DNA of 64,000 bases from Crassaminicella thermophila (lineage in GTDB: Bacteria > Bacillota > Clostridia > Peptostreptococcales > Thermotaleaceae), in the NCBI RefSeq assembly GCF_008152325.1, contig NZ_CP042243.1:1865026-1929025 (forward strand), given 5' to 3'. Both the position numbers and the translations under genes were made by a program. This document shows, piece by piece, positions 1 through 8,843 of this stretch; the stretch's first letter is position 1, and each line of letters starts with the position of its first letter. The notes under the pieces were generated by a model that worked only from the letters and a program-made list of their open reading frames with translations, did no database searches and had not been told where the DNA came from.

Positions 1-405
1 ATTAGATGATACAAGATTATGTGCAACTCTCACACCCATATCTCTTTCAGGAAATACAATTCTGTCTGCTCCTATCTTATAAAGAACCTTTGCATGCTGT
101 TCATTTTGTGCTTTTGCTACAACATATTTTACGCCTAATTCTTTTACAATAAGTGTAGCCATAATAGAAGATTGTATATTAGAACCAACGGTTATTACTG
201 CCACATCAAAATTTCTCATTCCAAGAGATTTTAAAGCTGCTTCCTCTGTGGCATCAGCTTGCACAGCATGTGTTACAGAATCAGCAATTCCTTGAATTAC
301 ATCTTCATTGCTATCAATTGCTAATACATCAAATCCTAATCCATAGAGAGTTTTTGCCACACTTGAACCAAATCTCCCACAACCAATTACCACAAATTGT
401 TTCAT
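1..405 (-). CDS. ktrA: KtrA/TrkA-type potassium uptake regulatory subunit (partial, C-terminus beyond window)
   Basis: This is the cytoplasmic nucleotide-binding gating subunit of a Ktr/Trk potassium channel. About 135 residues are visible, starting MKQFVVIGCGRFGSSVA, a Rossmann GxGxxG motif, with the acidic residue of the dinucleotide site in LAIDSNEDV. The rest of the RCK N domain follows (SSIMATLIVKELG, AKAQNEQHAKVL). The C-terminal RCK_C domain would lie left of base 1. The start ATG at 403-405 has a GAGAGGTG ribosome site located inside the end of the upstream ktrB gene, only 12 nt away, so the two are cotranscribed. The fold is clear. The Ktr rather than Trk name rests on its size and pairing with a KtrB-like pore. 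Confidence 0.9.
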   Translation of the reverse strand, partial: MKQFVVIGCGRFGSSVAKTLYGLGFDVLAIDSNEDVIQGIADSVTHAVQADATEEAALKSLGMRNFDVAVITVGSNIQSSIMATLIVKELGVKYVVAKAQNEQHAKVLYKIGADRIVFPERDMGVRVAHNLVSSN

Positions 406-417
406 AATAACACCTCT

Positions 418-1782
418 CTATCCTACAATTACTCTTTCTTCAGGATATTTTATTAATCCCTTATTCTTTTGTTGCTGTCTTGCTAAAGCTAATGCTATCG
501 TTAATGGTCCTACTCTACCTGCAAACATAGTTAGGGATAAAACAATTTTACCTATCCATGTTAGTTTTGGTGTTATTCCTAAAGATAATCCAACTGTTCC
601 AAAAGCTGATGTAGCTTCAAAAAATATTTCAATGAAGCTATGTCCCTTTTCTGTTATTGATAAAATCATTGTTACAAATATAACTAATAACATAGCAATT
701 CCTACTACTGCTAAGGAACGATTAATAATATCTCTAGGTATCCTTCTATTGAAAACTTCTGTATCATCTTTTCCTTTTATTATGCTAATAATTGTCCAAA
801 CAATAACTCCTGCTGTTGTGGTTTTTACTCCTCCAGCAGTAGATCCAGAAGAACCACCAATAAGCATAAACACCATTGTTATAAAAATTGTAGCTGTCGT
901 AAGCTTGTCCGTTGGCAATGTATTAAATCCTGCAGTCCTTGGTGTGACAGAATGAAACATAGCAGATAGCAGTTTCCCTTTAAATGTTAGTTTTCCTAAT
1001 GTATCAGGATTATTGTATTCTAATATAAAAACAGCTACGAAACCTAATAATAGTAAAATACCTGTTATATAAAGAACTAATTTTGCATGTAAGCTAAACT
1101 TTTTAAAATTTCTTTTTTGTAAAATCTCAACGATTACTGTAAATCCTAATCCACCTGTAATAATTAAAAAACAAATCACAACATTAATTAATAAATCATC
1201 TGCAAAAGGAGTTAAACTTCTAAAACCTCCTATTAGATCAAAACCAGCATTACAAAAAGCGGAAATTGCGTGAAATATACTTAAACCTATACCTTTTGAT
1301 ATACCATACATAGGGATAAATTTAAATGATAATAGCAATGCACCTACTCCCTCTATTGTAAAAGTTGTAATGAGTACATATTGAGTAAGTCTTACAATTC
1401 CAGATATGTTAAATTGATTTAGTGCTTCTTGCATTACTAATCTTTCTCGCAAAGTAATTTTCTTTCCAAAAATAATTGCAAAAAATGTGGCCATGGTCAT
1501 AAATCCTAATCCACCAATTTGAATTAATAAAATAATAACCGTTTGACCAAAAACTGTCCAATAGGTTCCTGTATCTACAACAACCAATCCCGTTACACAT
1601 ACTGCTGATGTAGCTGTAAAAATTGCATTAATAAATCCTACACTATGTCCATTATTTGATGCAATGGGTAAACTAAGCAATATCCCCCCCATCAAAATAA
1701 CACTAGCAAATCCTAAAACAAGTATCTGTGCAGGGTTTAGTTTATATTTATCAATTCTTTTATTAATGTCGATGATTATCAC
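418..1782 (-). CDS. ktrB: KtrB/TrkH family potassium uptake membrane subunit
   Basis: This is the pore-forming subunit of a potassium uptake system, partner of the KtrA protein encoded immediately downstream. The 454-residue protein is hydrophobic throughout and carries the four M1-P-M2 repeats of the SKT superfamily. P-loop filter glycines are visible in TSAVCVTGLVVVDT, FHAISAFCNAGFDLIGGF, HSVTPRTAGFNT and EATSAFGTVGLSLG, and the GGSSGSTAGGVKTTT gating loop lies between repeats. The frame opens with GTG at 1782, which directly abuts the AGGG of its own ribosome site, so the true first codon may be slightly inside. An extended -10 (TGCTATAAT) lies about 40 bases upstream. Family assignment is firm; K+ versus Na+-coupled K+ transport cannot be read from the sequence. 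Confidence 0.92.
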   Translation of the reverse strand: MIIIDINKRIDKYKLNPAQILVLGFASVILMGGILLSLPIASNNGHSVGFINAIFTATSAVCVTGLVVVDTGTYWTVFGQTVIILLIQIGGLGFMTMATFFAIIFGKKITLRERLVMQEALNQFNISGIVRLTQYVLITTFTIEGVGALLLSFKFIPMYGISKGIGLSIFHAISAFCNAGFDLIGGFRSLTPFADDLLINVVICFLIITGGLGFTVIVEILQKRNFKKFSLHAKLVLYITGILLLLGFVAVFILEYNNPDTLGKLTFKGKLLSAMFHSVTPRTAGFNTLPTDKLTTATIFITMVFMLIGGSSGSTAGGVKTTTAGVIVWTIISIIKGKDDTEVFNRRIPRDIINRSLAVVGIAMLLVIFVTMILSITEKGHSFIEIFFEATSAFGTVGLSLGITPKLTWIGKIVLSLTMFAGRVGPLTIALALARQQQKNKGLIKYPEERVIVG

Positions 1783-1819
1783 CCCTGTCCAAATTCTTCC
1801 TGCTTTTTGTTATGCATTT

Positions 1820-1848
1820 ATTATAGCATTATCTTTGTAGTTTTTAAA
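1820..1848 (-). promoter_or_regulatory. candidate promoter for ktrBA
   Basis: On the minus strand the -10 is TATAAT at 1820-1825, preceded by TGC (extended -10). The -35 region is poor (TTTAAA-like). It is placed correctly for ktrB. Plausible but not strong. Confidence 0.4.
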
Positions 1849-1912
1849 GAAACCTTATAATAAATCACTACATATTATTAACAAATAAGTAAAACTATAT
1901 GAATAAAGAATG

Positions 1913-1944
1913 AAAAAAATAGACTCATCTAGAGTCTATTTTTA
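1913..1944 (-). terminator. rho-independent terminator of infC-rpmI-rplT
   Basis: An AAAATAGACTC stem and its complement GAGTCTATTTT flank a 5-nt loop, followed by a T run on the minus strand. The stem overlaps the rplT stop codon. Confidence 0.85.
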
Positions 1945-2301
1945 TGCATTTAATTTTTGTTTTGCAACATCTACTAATTGAGCAAAACCTGCTTCATCAT
2001 AAATTGCCATTTCAGCTAACATCTTTCTATTGATTTCAACACCAGCTAATTTTAATCCATTGATTAATCTGCTGTATGACATACCATTCATTCTTGCAGC
2101 CGCATTGATTCTAGCAATCCAAAGTTTTCTAAAATCTCTCTTTCTTAATTTACGTCCTATATATGCAAATCTTAAAGATCTCATTACTGCTGGATTTGCA
2201 GCTCTAAAAATCTTACTTTTTGCTCCATAATATCCTTTTGCAAGTTTTAATATTTTTTTATGCTTCTTTTTAGCATTTACTGCTTTTTTTACTCTTGCCA
2301 T
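1942..2301 (-). CDS. rplT: 50S ribosomal protein L20
   Basis: L20 binds 23S rRNA early in large-subunit assembly and, in Bacillota, represses its own operon by binding the leader RNA. The 119-residue sequence is the usual length and begins [20 protein letters not shown], the typical basic N-terminal tail. It continues with the L20 core ([40 protein letters not shown]). It is the last gene of infC-rpmI-rplT, 28 nt after rpmI, with an AGGAGG ribosome site. An L20-type leader lies upstream of infC, so feedback regulation is expected. Confidence 0.98.
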   Translation of the reverse strand: MARVKKAVNAKKKHKKILKLAKGYYGAKSKIFRAANPAVMRSLRFAYIGRKLRKRDFRKLWIARINAAARMNGMSYSRLINGLKLAGVEINRKMLAEMAIYDEAGFAQLVDVAKQKLNA

Positions 2302-2329
2302 GTTTTTCTACCTCCTTTTCCTTCCTAAT

Positions 2330-2527
2330 CTATGCATATGGTAATAATAGTTTAACTCTTCTTTCTTCTGCTTTTGGCATTATAGCAGCTTTACGTAAAT
2401 TCCTTTTTCTCTTAGGACTCTTCTTTGTTAAGATATGGCTTTTATATGCCTTTGCTCTTTTAACTTTACCTTTTTTTGTTATTTTAAATCTTTTTGCTGC
2501 TCCACGATGTGTTTTCATTTTTGGCAT
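2330..2527 (-). CDS. rpmI: 50S ribosomal protein L35
   Basis: This is a small basic large-subunit protein of 65 residues. [20 protein letters not shown] is the signature N-terminus, and the [12 protein letters not shown] segment is the conserved C-terminal part. It lies 23 nt downstream of infC and has a strong GGGGAGG ribosome site. Its position between infC and rplT is the universal arrangement for this operon. Confidence 0.98.
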   Translation of the reverse strand: MPKMKTHRGAAKRFKITKKGKVKRAKAYKSHILTKKSPKRKRNLRKAAIMPKAEERRVKLLLPYA

Positions 2528-2550
2528 AATTGTTTCCTCCCCTCTATCAT

Positions 2551-3063
2551 CTAAGCATTTTTTGGTGCTAAGAACATTATCATGTTCCTACCTTCCAAAT
2601 TCGGTTTTTTCTCAATAGTTCCAGCCTCAGAAATGAGTGCACTGAATTTTTCCATAACATCAAATCCTAATTTTGTATAACCCATTTCTCTGCCTTTAAA
2701 TCTTAAAGTAACTTTTACTTTATCACCTTTTGATAAAAACTTAATAGCTTGATTTGCTTTAACACCTAAGTCATGTTCTTCAATGTTAAGCCCTAATCTT
2801 ACTTCTTTTACATTAATAACTTTTTGTTTCTTTTTTGCTTCTTTTTCTTTTTTGGACTGTTCAAACTTATATTTTCCATAGTCCATTATTTTACAAACAG
2901 GCGGTTTGGCTTGAGGTGCTATCTTTACTAAATCTAATCTTTTTTCCATAGCCATTTCTAATGCTTTCTTTCCTGAAAAAATACCCAATTGCTGCCCATC
3001 CGTATCAATTAGTCGAACCTCACGGTCCCTAATCGCTTCATTAATTTCTAATTCTTTAATAAT
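2551..3063 (-). CDS. infC: translation initiation factor IF-3, ATT start codon
   Basis: IF-3 binds the 30S subunit and discriminates against non-standard start codons. The protein is 170 residues. The N domain is [20 protein letters not shown], then a Lys-rich linker ([17 protein letters not shown]), then the C domain ([20 protein letters not shown], ending FLAPKNA). The frame opens earlier, at 3090, but those nine codons cover the ribosome site itself. AGGAGG sits 7 nt before an ATT codon at 3061-3063, exactly where the IF-3 homology begins. An AUU start is the known autoregulatory device of infC genes. It is the first gene of the operon; promoter and leader are described separately. Confidence 0.95.
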   Translation of the reverse strand: MIKELEINEAIRDREVRLIDTDGQQLGIFSGKKALEMAMEKRLDLVKIAPQAKPPVCKIMDYGKYKFEQSKKEKEAKKKQKVINVKEVRLGLNIEEHDLGVKANQAIKFLSKGDKVKVTLRFKGREMGYTKLGFDVMEKFSALISEAGTIEKKPNLEGRNMIMFLAPKNA

Positions 3064-3099
3064 GTGACACCTCCTACAATAATCATCCACATAACAGAA

Positions 3100-3252
3100 A
3101 ATAATATATACAAATTAAAAAGCGGATGCATAAGACATCCGCTTCATAAGCCAATAAATCTCTTGCTTTAAATAAAACAAGTAAAAAGCTCATATAAACC
3201 TTACGAACACATGTTGTAAGGTGAGAAGCGGAATACTTCTTCTTTATATTAC
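3100..3252 (-). ncRNA. L20-type ribosomal leader with attenuator hairpin
   Basis: The untranslated leader between the promoter and infC contains several stems. The last is a strong hairpin at 3120-3144 (AAGCGGATG and CATCCGCTT, 7-nt loop) followed by TTT on the minus strand, i.e. a terminator. An upstream segment (3224-3233, ccgcttctca) contains CCGCTT, which can pair with the AAGCGG side of the terminator, so two competing folds are possible. Position and architecture match the L20 leader family; the assignment is by layout rather than by a full consensus match. Confidence 0.7.
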
Positions 3253-3258
3253 TCAAGT

Positions 3259-3287
3259 AGTTTATCATCATTTTATGTAATTGTCAA
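3259..3287 (-). promoter_or_regulatory. sigma-A promoter of infC-rpmI-rplT
   Basis: Minus strand TTGACA (3282-3287), 17-nt spacer, TAAACT (3259-3264). It lies about 195 nt upstream of infC, leaving room for the regulatory leader. Confidence 0.88.
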
Positions 3288-3307
3288 CGCATTTTTTATA
3301 TTAGCAA

Positions 3308-4618
3308 TTATTTTTTTAACTGCATTCTTTTTTTCCATGCATGTAATCCTAATGATAAGCCAATTACGCCATAAGCAACAAAAGCTCTAAAGAATTCTCC
3401 GATCTGTGCATCTCCAAATAAATTCTTTCCTGCCTTAGGTGAAACAATAAATAGTGTATGAAAAAGTATTGTTCCAAGAAGTGCTTGCCCTATTGTTGCT
3501 CTTGAAACAGATGCTCCTCCAATAAGAAGGGCTGCAATGGAAAATGTAGCAATTTGTACATGGCTTCCATAAGTATTTAATGTACCTATGTTTTGTAAGA
3601 AAATTAGTTGTCCCCAAGCAGCTAATAATGTAGAAATAGTTATTGCAATCACCCTAACTTTATCTACATTGATCCCTGAAACCTTTGCAATATGTTTATC
3701 TTGCCCAACAGTTCTAAAATCTTGCCCAAGTTTTGTCTTTACAATCAATACATTAAACAAGCACAAAGCGCCAACAACAAGACATGTAACTATTGGTAAT
3801 TTTATTTTTGTAAGCATTTTTATATTATTAGGAATATCTTTATTGAATAGCAAAACACAACAAATCAAAATAATCATGATGCAAAATATCATTTTTGATA
3901 TATATGTAGCTGTAAAGAATTTGCTATTTTTGTTTGAATTTTTAATCTTGTAGAATCGAAATAAAGTATAGCTTAGTATAAATAATATGGTTCCTGCTAA
4001 AAGAACATAAAAAACGGGAAGCTTTACCATATTGTCTAGTGCATATTTTATTCCTACATTTCTTGAAAGATCAATGGTATTTCTAATCCCAATACCACTA
4101 CTTAAAACCATTACCGGATCCTTCATTGGAATGAATGTGCCTATTAAAAACAAAAATATAAACTGATAAATTCCATTTGCAAAAAAACCTGCAATCATAC
4201 TAGCAATCATTTCTTGTCCTTTTGTCTTATTTAGCAGCTTTCCCGTTAAATTCCCAAATAATATTGCCATAGGTGCAGAAAGAATAACACATAATAAAAA
4301 TCCTTTAATCCCTGTTATCCCCCAGTGAGTTACAGCAATAATAGCAATTTGTCCTGCCATTGCTCCAATTGTAATCCCAAAGTTTAACCCCATTCCTGCA
4401 AGTACAGGAATAATAAGTGAAAGTACCAAAAAAGAATTTCTTGTCATTCTAGTTAACAATTCACTTGCAATAAAAAATAATGGCAATTTTGAAAGCTTAA
4501 CCCCAATAAGGCATACTATCACAAACAATATAGTTACACTATGACTAATTAAAAACTTTTTTATACTAAATTTTTCAAACCCTTTATCTATCTCTTTTAC
4601 ATTGTTCATTTCTGTCAT
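3308..4618 (-). CDS. ABC transporter permease (BmpA/ribose-nucleoside type), second of pair
   Basis: This inner-membrane permease of the branched-chain/simple-sugar superfamily (BPD_transp_2) has 436 residues and about ten hydrophobic segments. The conserved core is AGMGLNFGITIGAMAGQIAII near the N-terminus. The EAA-like coupling region is GQDKHIAKVSGINVDKVRVIA, followed by IAALLIGGASVSRATIGQALLG. The ATG overlaps the stop of the upstream permease by one base (TAATG) with an AGGGGGGG ribosome site, so translation is coupled. It is last in an operon of lipoprotein, double ATPase and two permeases. The best-known relatives import nucleosides or ribose, but the DUF3798 binding protein makes the substrate uncertain. 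Confidence 0.85.
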   Translation of the reverse strand: MTEMNNVKEIDKGFEKFSIKKFLISHSVTILFVIVCLIGVKLSKLPLFFIASELLTRMTRNSFLVLSLIIPVLAGMGLNFGITIGAMAGQIAIIAVTHWGITGIKGFLLCVILSAPMAILFGNLTGKLLNKTKGQEMIASMIAGFFANGIYQFIFLFLIGTFIPMKDPVMVLSSGIGIRNTIDLSRNVGIKYALDNMVKLPVFYVLLAGTILFILSYTLFRFYKIKNSNKNSKFFTATYISKMIFCIMIILICCVLLFNKDIPNNIKMLTKIKLPIVTCLVVGALCLFNVLIVKTKLGQDFRTVGQDKHIAKVSGINVDKVRVIAITISTLLAAWGQLIFLQNIGTLNTYGSHVQIATFSIAALLIGGASVSRATIGQALLGTILFHTLFIVSPKAGKNLFGDAQIGEFFRAFVAYGVIGLSLGLHAWKKRMQLKK

Positions 4619-5658
4619 TAGTTTTCCCCCCCTACTTTTGTTAATGCATAAAGAATAATCCCATTTTGTACAATCATTCTAAGTACCTCAGATAAATTTC
4701 CTTCACGTACAATTTCATTTGCAACAGGGAGAGCAACTGTCAAAAGTCCTTGGAATAAAAAAACGCCTAATATCACATGTGATATTTTTGCCTTGCTTGC
4801 TGAAGCTCCGCCAATAAGTATAGCAGCTACAGCTGGAAATGCCATCATAAGAGGCGCTTGATACAATTGGATAAAACCATAGCTTTGAGCATAGACAAGG
4901 ATTCCAACTGCTCCAAGTACTGTTGATAAAATCGTTCCAATAATTCTACAATTATCAACATTTATGCCAGAAGCAGCTGCAAATTTTGGATTATCTCCTG
5001 CAGCCTTCATAGCCACTCCCATCTTACTCCTTGAAAATAGCCATACAATAAAGCAGCAAGCAAAGAAAAACAATAATAATCCTGTAGGAACTTTTATTCC
5101 ACCAATATGAAATAATAAAAAGTTATTTAGTATTTCCCCAAAAGTTGAATCTAGGGCAATGGTAACCCTTAACCCCTGTCCAATCGGCCAAACCATCTCA
5201 GGATGTTTAAATGGTAATAATATCCACATAATACTCATAAAAAACACAACAGAAAATCCTGTATATGTAGCAACTAGCATCTCAGAACCTTTTATTTTAT
5301 TTAAGAGAATACCGTATACCCAGCCAACAATGATTGCAAAAGGCAATGATATGAATAATCCTGCAAAAAAACTTCCTGCTCCAGTTAGCCCTAATTCTAT
5401 GCTTATAAGTCCACCAAGCAACCCACAAATGATTCCAAGAGGTAATGCAAAGTTTGGTCCAATACCCGATTGAATAGCAGGCACCATAGCAAGAACCAAT
5501 ATACCATACATACCAAACCTTCGAATCGTATCTGAAATCAAAGAATATATAGGCAGCTTCAATAGTAATGCAACAATAAATAAAAATATGAAAAAGGAAC
5601 TGATAATTAATCTTGGAAGACCAAATTTATTTGTAAATCGTCTCACTGCTTCGCTCAT
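4618..5658 (-). CDS. ABC transporter permease (BmpA/ribose-nucleoside type), first of pair
   Basis: This is the companion permease, 346 residues. It has the family landmarks IQSGIGPNFALPLGIICGLLGG, the coupling segment AAGDNPKFAAASGINVDNCRIIG and the glycine-rich PAVAAILIGGASASKAKISHV. It is shorter than its downstream partner, as is usual for heterodimeric pairs. The start codon abuts the stop of the ATPase gene with no gap, so it is coupled. With its partner it should form the membrane channel for the solute delivered by the DUF3798 lipoprotein. Confidence 0.85.
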   Translation of the reverse strand: MSEAVRRFTNKFGLPRLIISSFFIFLFIVALLLKLPIYSLISDTIRRFGMYGILVLAMVPAIQSGIGPNFALPLGIICGLLGGLISIELGLTGAGSFFAGLFISLPFAIIVGWVYGILLNKIKGSEMLVATYTGFSVVFFMSIMWILLPFKHPEMVWPIGQGLRVTIALDSTFGEILNNFLLFHIGGIKVPTGLLLFFFACCFIVWLFSRSKMGVAMKAAGDNPKFAAASGINVDNCRIIGTILSTVLGAVGILVYAQSYGFIQLYQAPLMMAFPAVAAILIGGASASKAKISHVILGVFLFQGLLTVALPVANEIVREGNLSEVLRMIVQNGIILYALTKVGGEN

Positions 5659-7266
5659 TTATAAAGCCTCCTTACTGTGAAGTTTTCGATATTCTCCAGC
5701 CATCATTAAACCGAAATCTCTATCACTTGCAGAAGGACTAAGTATGCCTTCTATCTTTCCTTCTGAGATAATAGCAATTCTATCACAAATAGACCTTAAT
5801 TCTGCGAGCTCACTAGAAGTCATTACAATTGTCATTCCAAGTTCTTTATTTAATTTTACCAACAAATCCAATACTAGCTTTTTCGCTCCAATATCGATTC
5901 CTCTGGTAGGTTCTGAAACAAATAGAACATTTGGTTCTAATGTTAATGCTCTTGCAATACAAACCTTTTGCTGATTTCCCCCACTAAGTCTTCTAGTAAG
6001 CTGAGTAGGACCTGTACATCTAATATCCAAATTTTCTATCATTTTTAGTGCATGTACCCTTGTTGCCTTCGTATCTATTTGATCAAAAAAAACAAATTTT
6101 TTTAAAAACTTATCTTTAATTTGCATAGTTGTAACCACTATATTATGCTCAATAGAAGAATCTAACAGTAATCCTATTCCTCTTCTATCCTCTGAAACAA
6201 AAGCCAAACCACTTTTAAGGGCTTCTTTCGTATCATTTAATTTTAACTTTTCTCCTCTTAAAAGGACCTCTCCTGTTGACTCATAAAGCCCCATTATACC
6301 ATTTGCAATACCAATCTTCCCTTGTCCAGCTAAACCTCCTATACCTAGTATTTCTCCCTTTCTAACTTCTAAATCTATCCCCTTTACTTCTTCTCCTGGC
6401 ATATCCACTCGGAGATCTTTAATAGAAAGTATTACTTCTCTATTCTCTAATTCTTCTTTATTGCTTTCATCTTTTTGCGTAACTTCTATCTTTCTTCCAA
6501 CCATTAATTCTGCCAGCTCTCCTACATTGGTTTCTTCTTTTTTTCTTGTAGCCACCAATTCTCCATCCCTAAGTATGGTTATTTTGTCAGCAGCTTCCAT
6601 AACCTCATCTAATCTATGTGTAATAAAAAGAATAGCAATGCCAGATGCTGCTAGTTTTTTCATAGACCTGATAAGATTGTCTGCTTCACTTTCCGTCAAA
6701 ACTGCAGTAGGTTCATCAAAAACTAAAAGCCTAACATTGCTTTTATCAATTTCCCTTGCAATTTCTATAAACTGCATATAACCAACGGGTAAGCCAGCAA
6801 CCTTAACCCACTCCTCTATATTGATTCCAAGGGTATCTAATGCCTTTCTTGCATCTTTATTCATTTTTTTGTAATCTAAAAATTTTAAGCTGTCTCCAAA
6901 TAATCTACTAATTGGATTATCTTTTGTGATTTCTCTATTCAGCTTTATATTTTCTGTCAAAGAAAATCCAGGTACAAGCATAAACTCTTGATGAACCATG
7001 CCTATACCAATCTCCATAGCTTCTTTGGGAGATTTAATATCTACTTTTTCTCCTTCAATAATTACCTCTCCGCTAAATCCTCCCGTTGAATGAATAACTG
7101 GCATTCCAAATAGAACATTCATAAGGGTTGATTTTCCAGCACCATTTTCTCCAAGCAATGCATGAATCTCTCCAGGTTTAACAGATAGACTAACTCCTTT
7201 TAATACTTGATTTCCAAAATATTCTTTCTCAATATTATTCATCTGAAGTACATATTTTTCTGACAT
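5659..7266 (-). CDS. ABC transporter ATP-binding protein with two nucleotide-binding domains
   Basis: This tandem ABC ATPase of the simple-sugar/nucleoside type (MglA/YufO-like) has 535 residues. Domain 1 (about 1-260) has Walker A GENGAGKST and a Walker B with LLVFDEPTAV. Its signature region is degenerate (VAGLPVGYMQFIEIAREI instead of LSGGQ). Domain 2 (about 270-525) has an altered Walker A (GGLAGQGKIG), a good signature LSGGNQQKVCIARAL and Walker B VLFVSEPTRGIDIG. Such asymmetry is normal in this family. A GAGGTGGTG ribosome site precedes the ATG. A hairpin lies between it and the lipoprotein gene. Confidence 0.9.
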   Translation of the reverse strand: MSEKYVLQMNNIEKEYFGNQVLKGVSLSVKPGEIHALLGENGAGKSTLMNVLFGMPVIHSTGGFSGEVIIEGEKVDIKSPKEAMEIGIGMVHQEFMLVPGFSLTENIKLNREITKDNPISRLFGDSLKFLDYKKMNKDARKALDTLGINIEEWVKVAGLPVGYMQFIEIAREIDKSNVRLLVFDEPTAVLTESEADNLIRSMKKLAASGIAILFITHRLDEVMEAADKITILRDGELVATRKKEETNVGELAELMVGRKIEVTQKDESNKEELENREVILSIKDLRVDMPGEEVKGIDLEVRKGEILGIGGLAGQGKIGIANGIMGLYESTGEVLLRGEKLKLNDTKEALKSGLAFVSEDRRGIGLLLDSSIEHNIVVTTMQIKDKFLKKFVFFDQIDTKATRVHALKMIENLDIRCTGPTQLTRRLSGGNQQKVCIARALTLEPNVLFVSEPTRGIDIGAKKLVLDLLVKLNKELGMTIVMTSSELAELRSICDRIAIISEGKIEGILSPSASDRDFGLMMAGEYRKLHSKEAL

Positions 7267-7298
7267 TTTTTCACCACCTCAATAATTTCATGAAAATG

Positions 7299-7325
7299 CA
7301 AGGCTGCCTATATGGCAACCTTACA
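7299..7325 (-). other. intercistronic hairpin between binding-protein and ATPase genes
   Basis: AAGGTTGCC and AGGCAGCCTT on the minus strand form an imperfect stem with a 4-nt loop and a weak T-rich tail. It probably attenuates or stabilises the transcript so that more binding protein than transporter is made. This is inferred from position and structure. Confidence 0.45.
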
Positions 7326-7360
7326 CTTTCATGTTTATCTAAATTATAAATAAGAACTAA

Positions 7361-8536
7361 TTAAAAGTTTAGGAAATCTAGTAACACCATTAAATAGTTA
7401 TCATATTTTACTCCACTTTCTTCCAATGGAGATAATGTAATATCAACTTTTGCATATTCTTTAAATTTTTCATTTACCTTTTCTACATCTAGCTTTCCAT
7501 TTGTTTCTCCATCTATGTATGCTTTTGCATATTCAGCACCTGCTTCAACAAACATCATGGCAACAGGTACTGGCCAAGTAGAAAATCTTCCTGTACCGTT
7601 CTTTTCTGCTATCTTTTCTTTAATTTGATCTACTACAAAATTAATATCACCTTTTTTATCTTCAGGAATCTTAATACCTAATGCTGAAGGGAATCCATGA
7701 TATGGAGATGGACAGCAAGGTTGTGGATATATTGCTCCTTCATCTAAGCTTGCTTTGATAAGAGGTACTTGCATTGCACAGTTTGTACTAAAGAATGCAG
7801 TATCCTTTCCATACTGTTCAACCTTTCTTGGCACATCTTCTAAGATAAATTGCTGTGCACCTGATACACCAGCATCACCTGTAGGATCTGGCGCTGTTGC
7901 ATCTACAAATTTAAGCCCTAACTTTTCACAATTTTCTTTAAACAAATCTCTTCTTGCAGAAAGTAGTGCATAAGACATATGTCTCGGGAATGAATAGTGG
8001 ACAAAAGTTTTTGCTCCTTGTTTTTTAGCCTGCTCAATAATTGTATGACCCATTGATAGTTCATCCATAGCAAATACAATATCTGCCTTAGATGCAATCA
8101 TTTTTGGATCCTCTCCAGGCGTACCAGCTATAATCAAAAGATCATCTCTTAGTTCCTTTACTTTATCAATAGCTGCTGAAGTTCCAGGAACAGCTTGAAC
8201 AATAATAAGGGCTTTAACATCTGGATCTGATGCCATACTTACAAGGTTTGCTATGGTTGTTTCTTGCTCATCCATAAATTTATCAGGATAAGTCATTAAA
8301 ATCACATGCTCTTCACCATATTTTTTAAGTACGTTTTGAGCAGCTCTATACTCTTCCTCATTCTGAGAAACAGTACCAGTCATAATTCCTATTTTCCAAT
8401 TTCCATCTTCTTTAGTTTCTGTAGCTGCTGCTTCTTCAGTAGCTGCTGGTTCTTCTGATGCTTGTTTTTGGCCACAAGCTCCTAAACTGAACATCATCAT
8501 CAGGACCAACAAAATTGCAAAACTTCTTTTTAACAT
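7361..8536 (-). CDS. DUF3798 family substrate-binding lipoprotein
   Basis: The likely solute receptor of the downstream ABC importer, 391 residues from the ATG at 8536. That ATG has a GGGAGG ribosome site 7 nt away and starts exactly at the signal peptide MLKRSFAILLVLMMMFSLGAC; the lipobox is LGAC. The longer reading frame (from 8596) adds 20 residues without sense. The mature part begins with an acidic linker, then WKIGIMTGTVSQNEEEYRAA, EQETTIANLVSMASDPDVKA and HYSFPRHMSYALLSARRDLF. I recognise these as the DUF3798 family, a periplasmic-binding-protein-like fold. The ligand is unknown. Being first in the operon and followed by a hairpin fits a binding protein made in excess. Confidence 0.85.
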   Translation of the reverse strand: MLKRSFAILLVLMMMFSLGACGQKQASEEPAATEEAAATETKEDGNWKIGIMTGTVSQNEEEYRAAQNVLKKYGEEHVILMTYPDKFMDEQETTIANLVSMASDPDVKALIIVQAVPGTSAAIDKVKELRDDLLIIAGTPGEDPKMIASKADIVFAMDELSMGHTIIEQAKKQGAKTFVHYSFPRHMSYALLSARRDLFKENCEKLGLKFVDATAPDPTGDAGVSGAQQFILEDVPRKVEQYGKDTAFFSTNCAMQVPLIKASLDEGAIYPQPCCPSPYHGFPSALGIKIPEDKKGDINFVVDQIKEKIAEKNGTGRFSTWPVPVAMMFVEAGAEYAKAYIDGETNGKLDVEKVNEKFKEYAKVDITLSPLEESGVKYDNYLMVLLDFLNF

Positions 8537-8843
8537 TTTAATTCCTCCCATACTCTTATTTATTCTTTTAGAGAAAAGGTGTTTTTCCCTTTTCAATAAA
8601 ATTTATAATACTAATTCATTTCTATGCAGATTATGTCCCATTTCATTCCAAAATGTTTTTATTTTTTTCAGAATAATTATTATATTCTATATTTTTCAAA
8701 AAAACCCTTTTAAGACCATTATTTTTTTATATTTTCTGATATTTCACAAACAAAATCATTTAAAAAATTTTTTTATTTATCATTTCTATTAATATTTTTA
8801 CTGCTAGATTGGGAAAACTAATCATGAACGAATATGAAAGAAG
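8537..8843. promoter_or_regulatory. divergent intergenic region; weak sigma-54-like site at 8625-8640 (minus)
   Basis: These 307 bases lie between the DUF3798 lipoprotein (minus) and the FtsH-like gene (plus) and are very AT-rich. No TTGACA-type promoter stands out. On the minus strand TGGGACATAATCTGCA keeps the GG-N10-GC geometry of a sigma-54 promoter but departs from TTGC at -12. I see no repeat, RNA or further gene here. Confidence 0.3.

Noticed and set aside
3083-3271. 62-codon minus-strand frame upstream of infC
   Set aside because: It covers the promoter -10, the leader stems and the attenuator and has no ribosome site at its ATG; chance frame.
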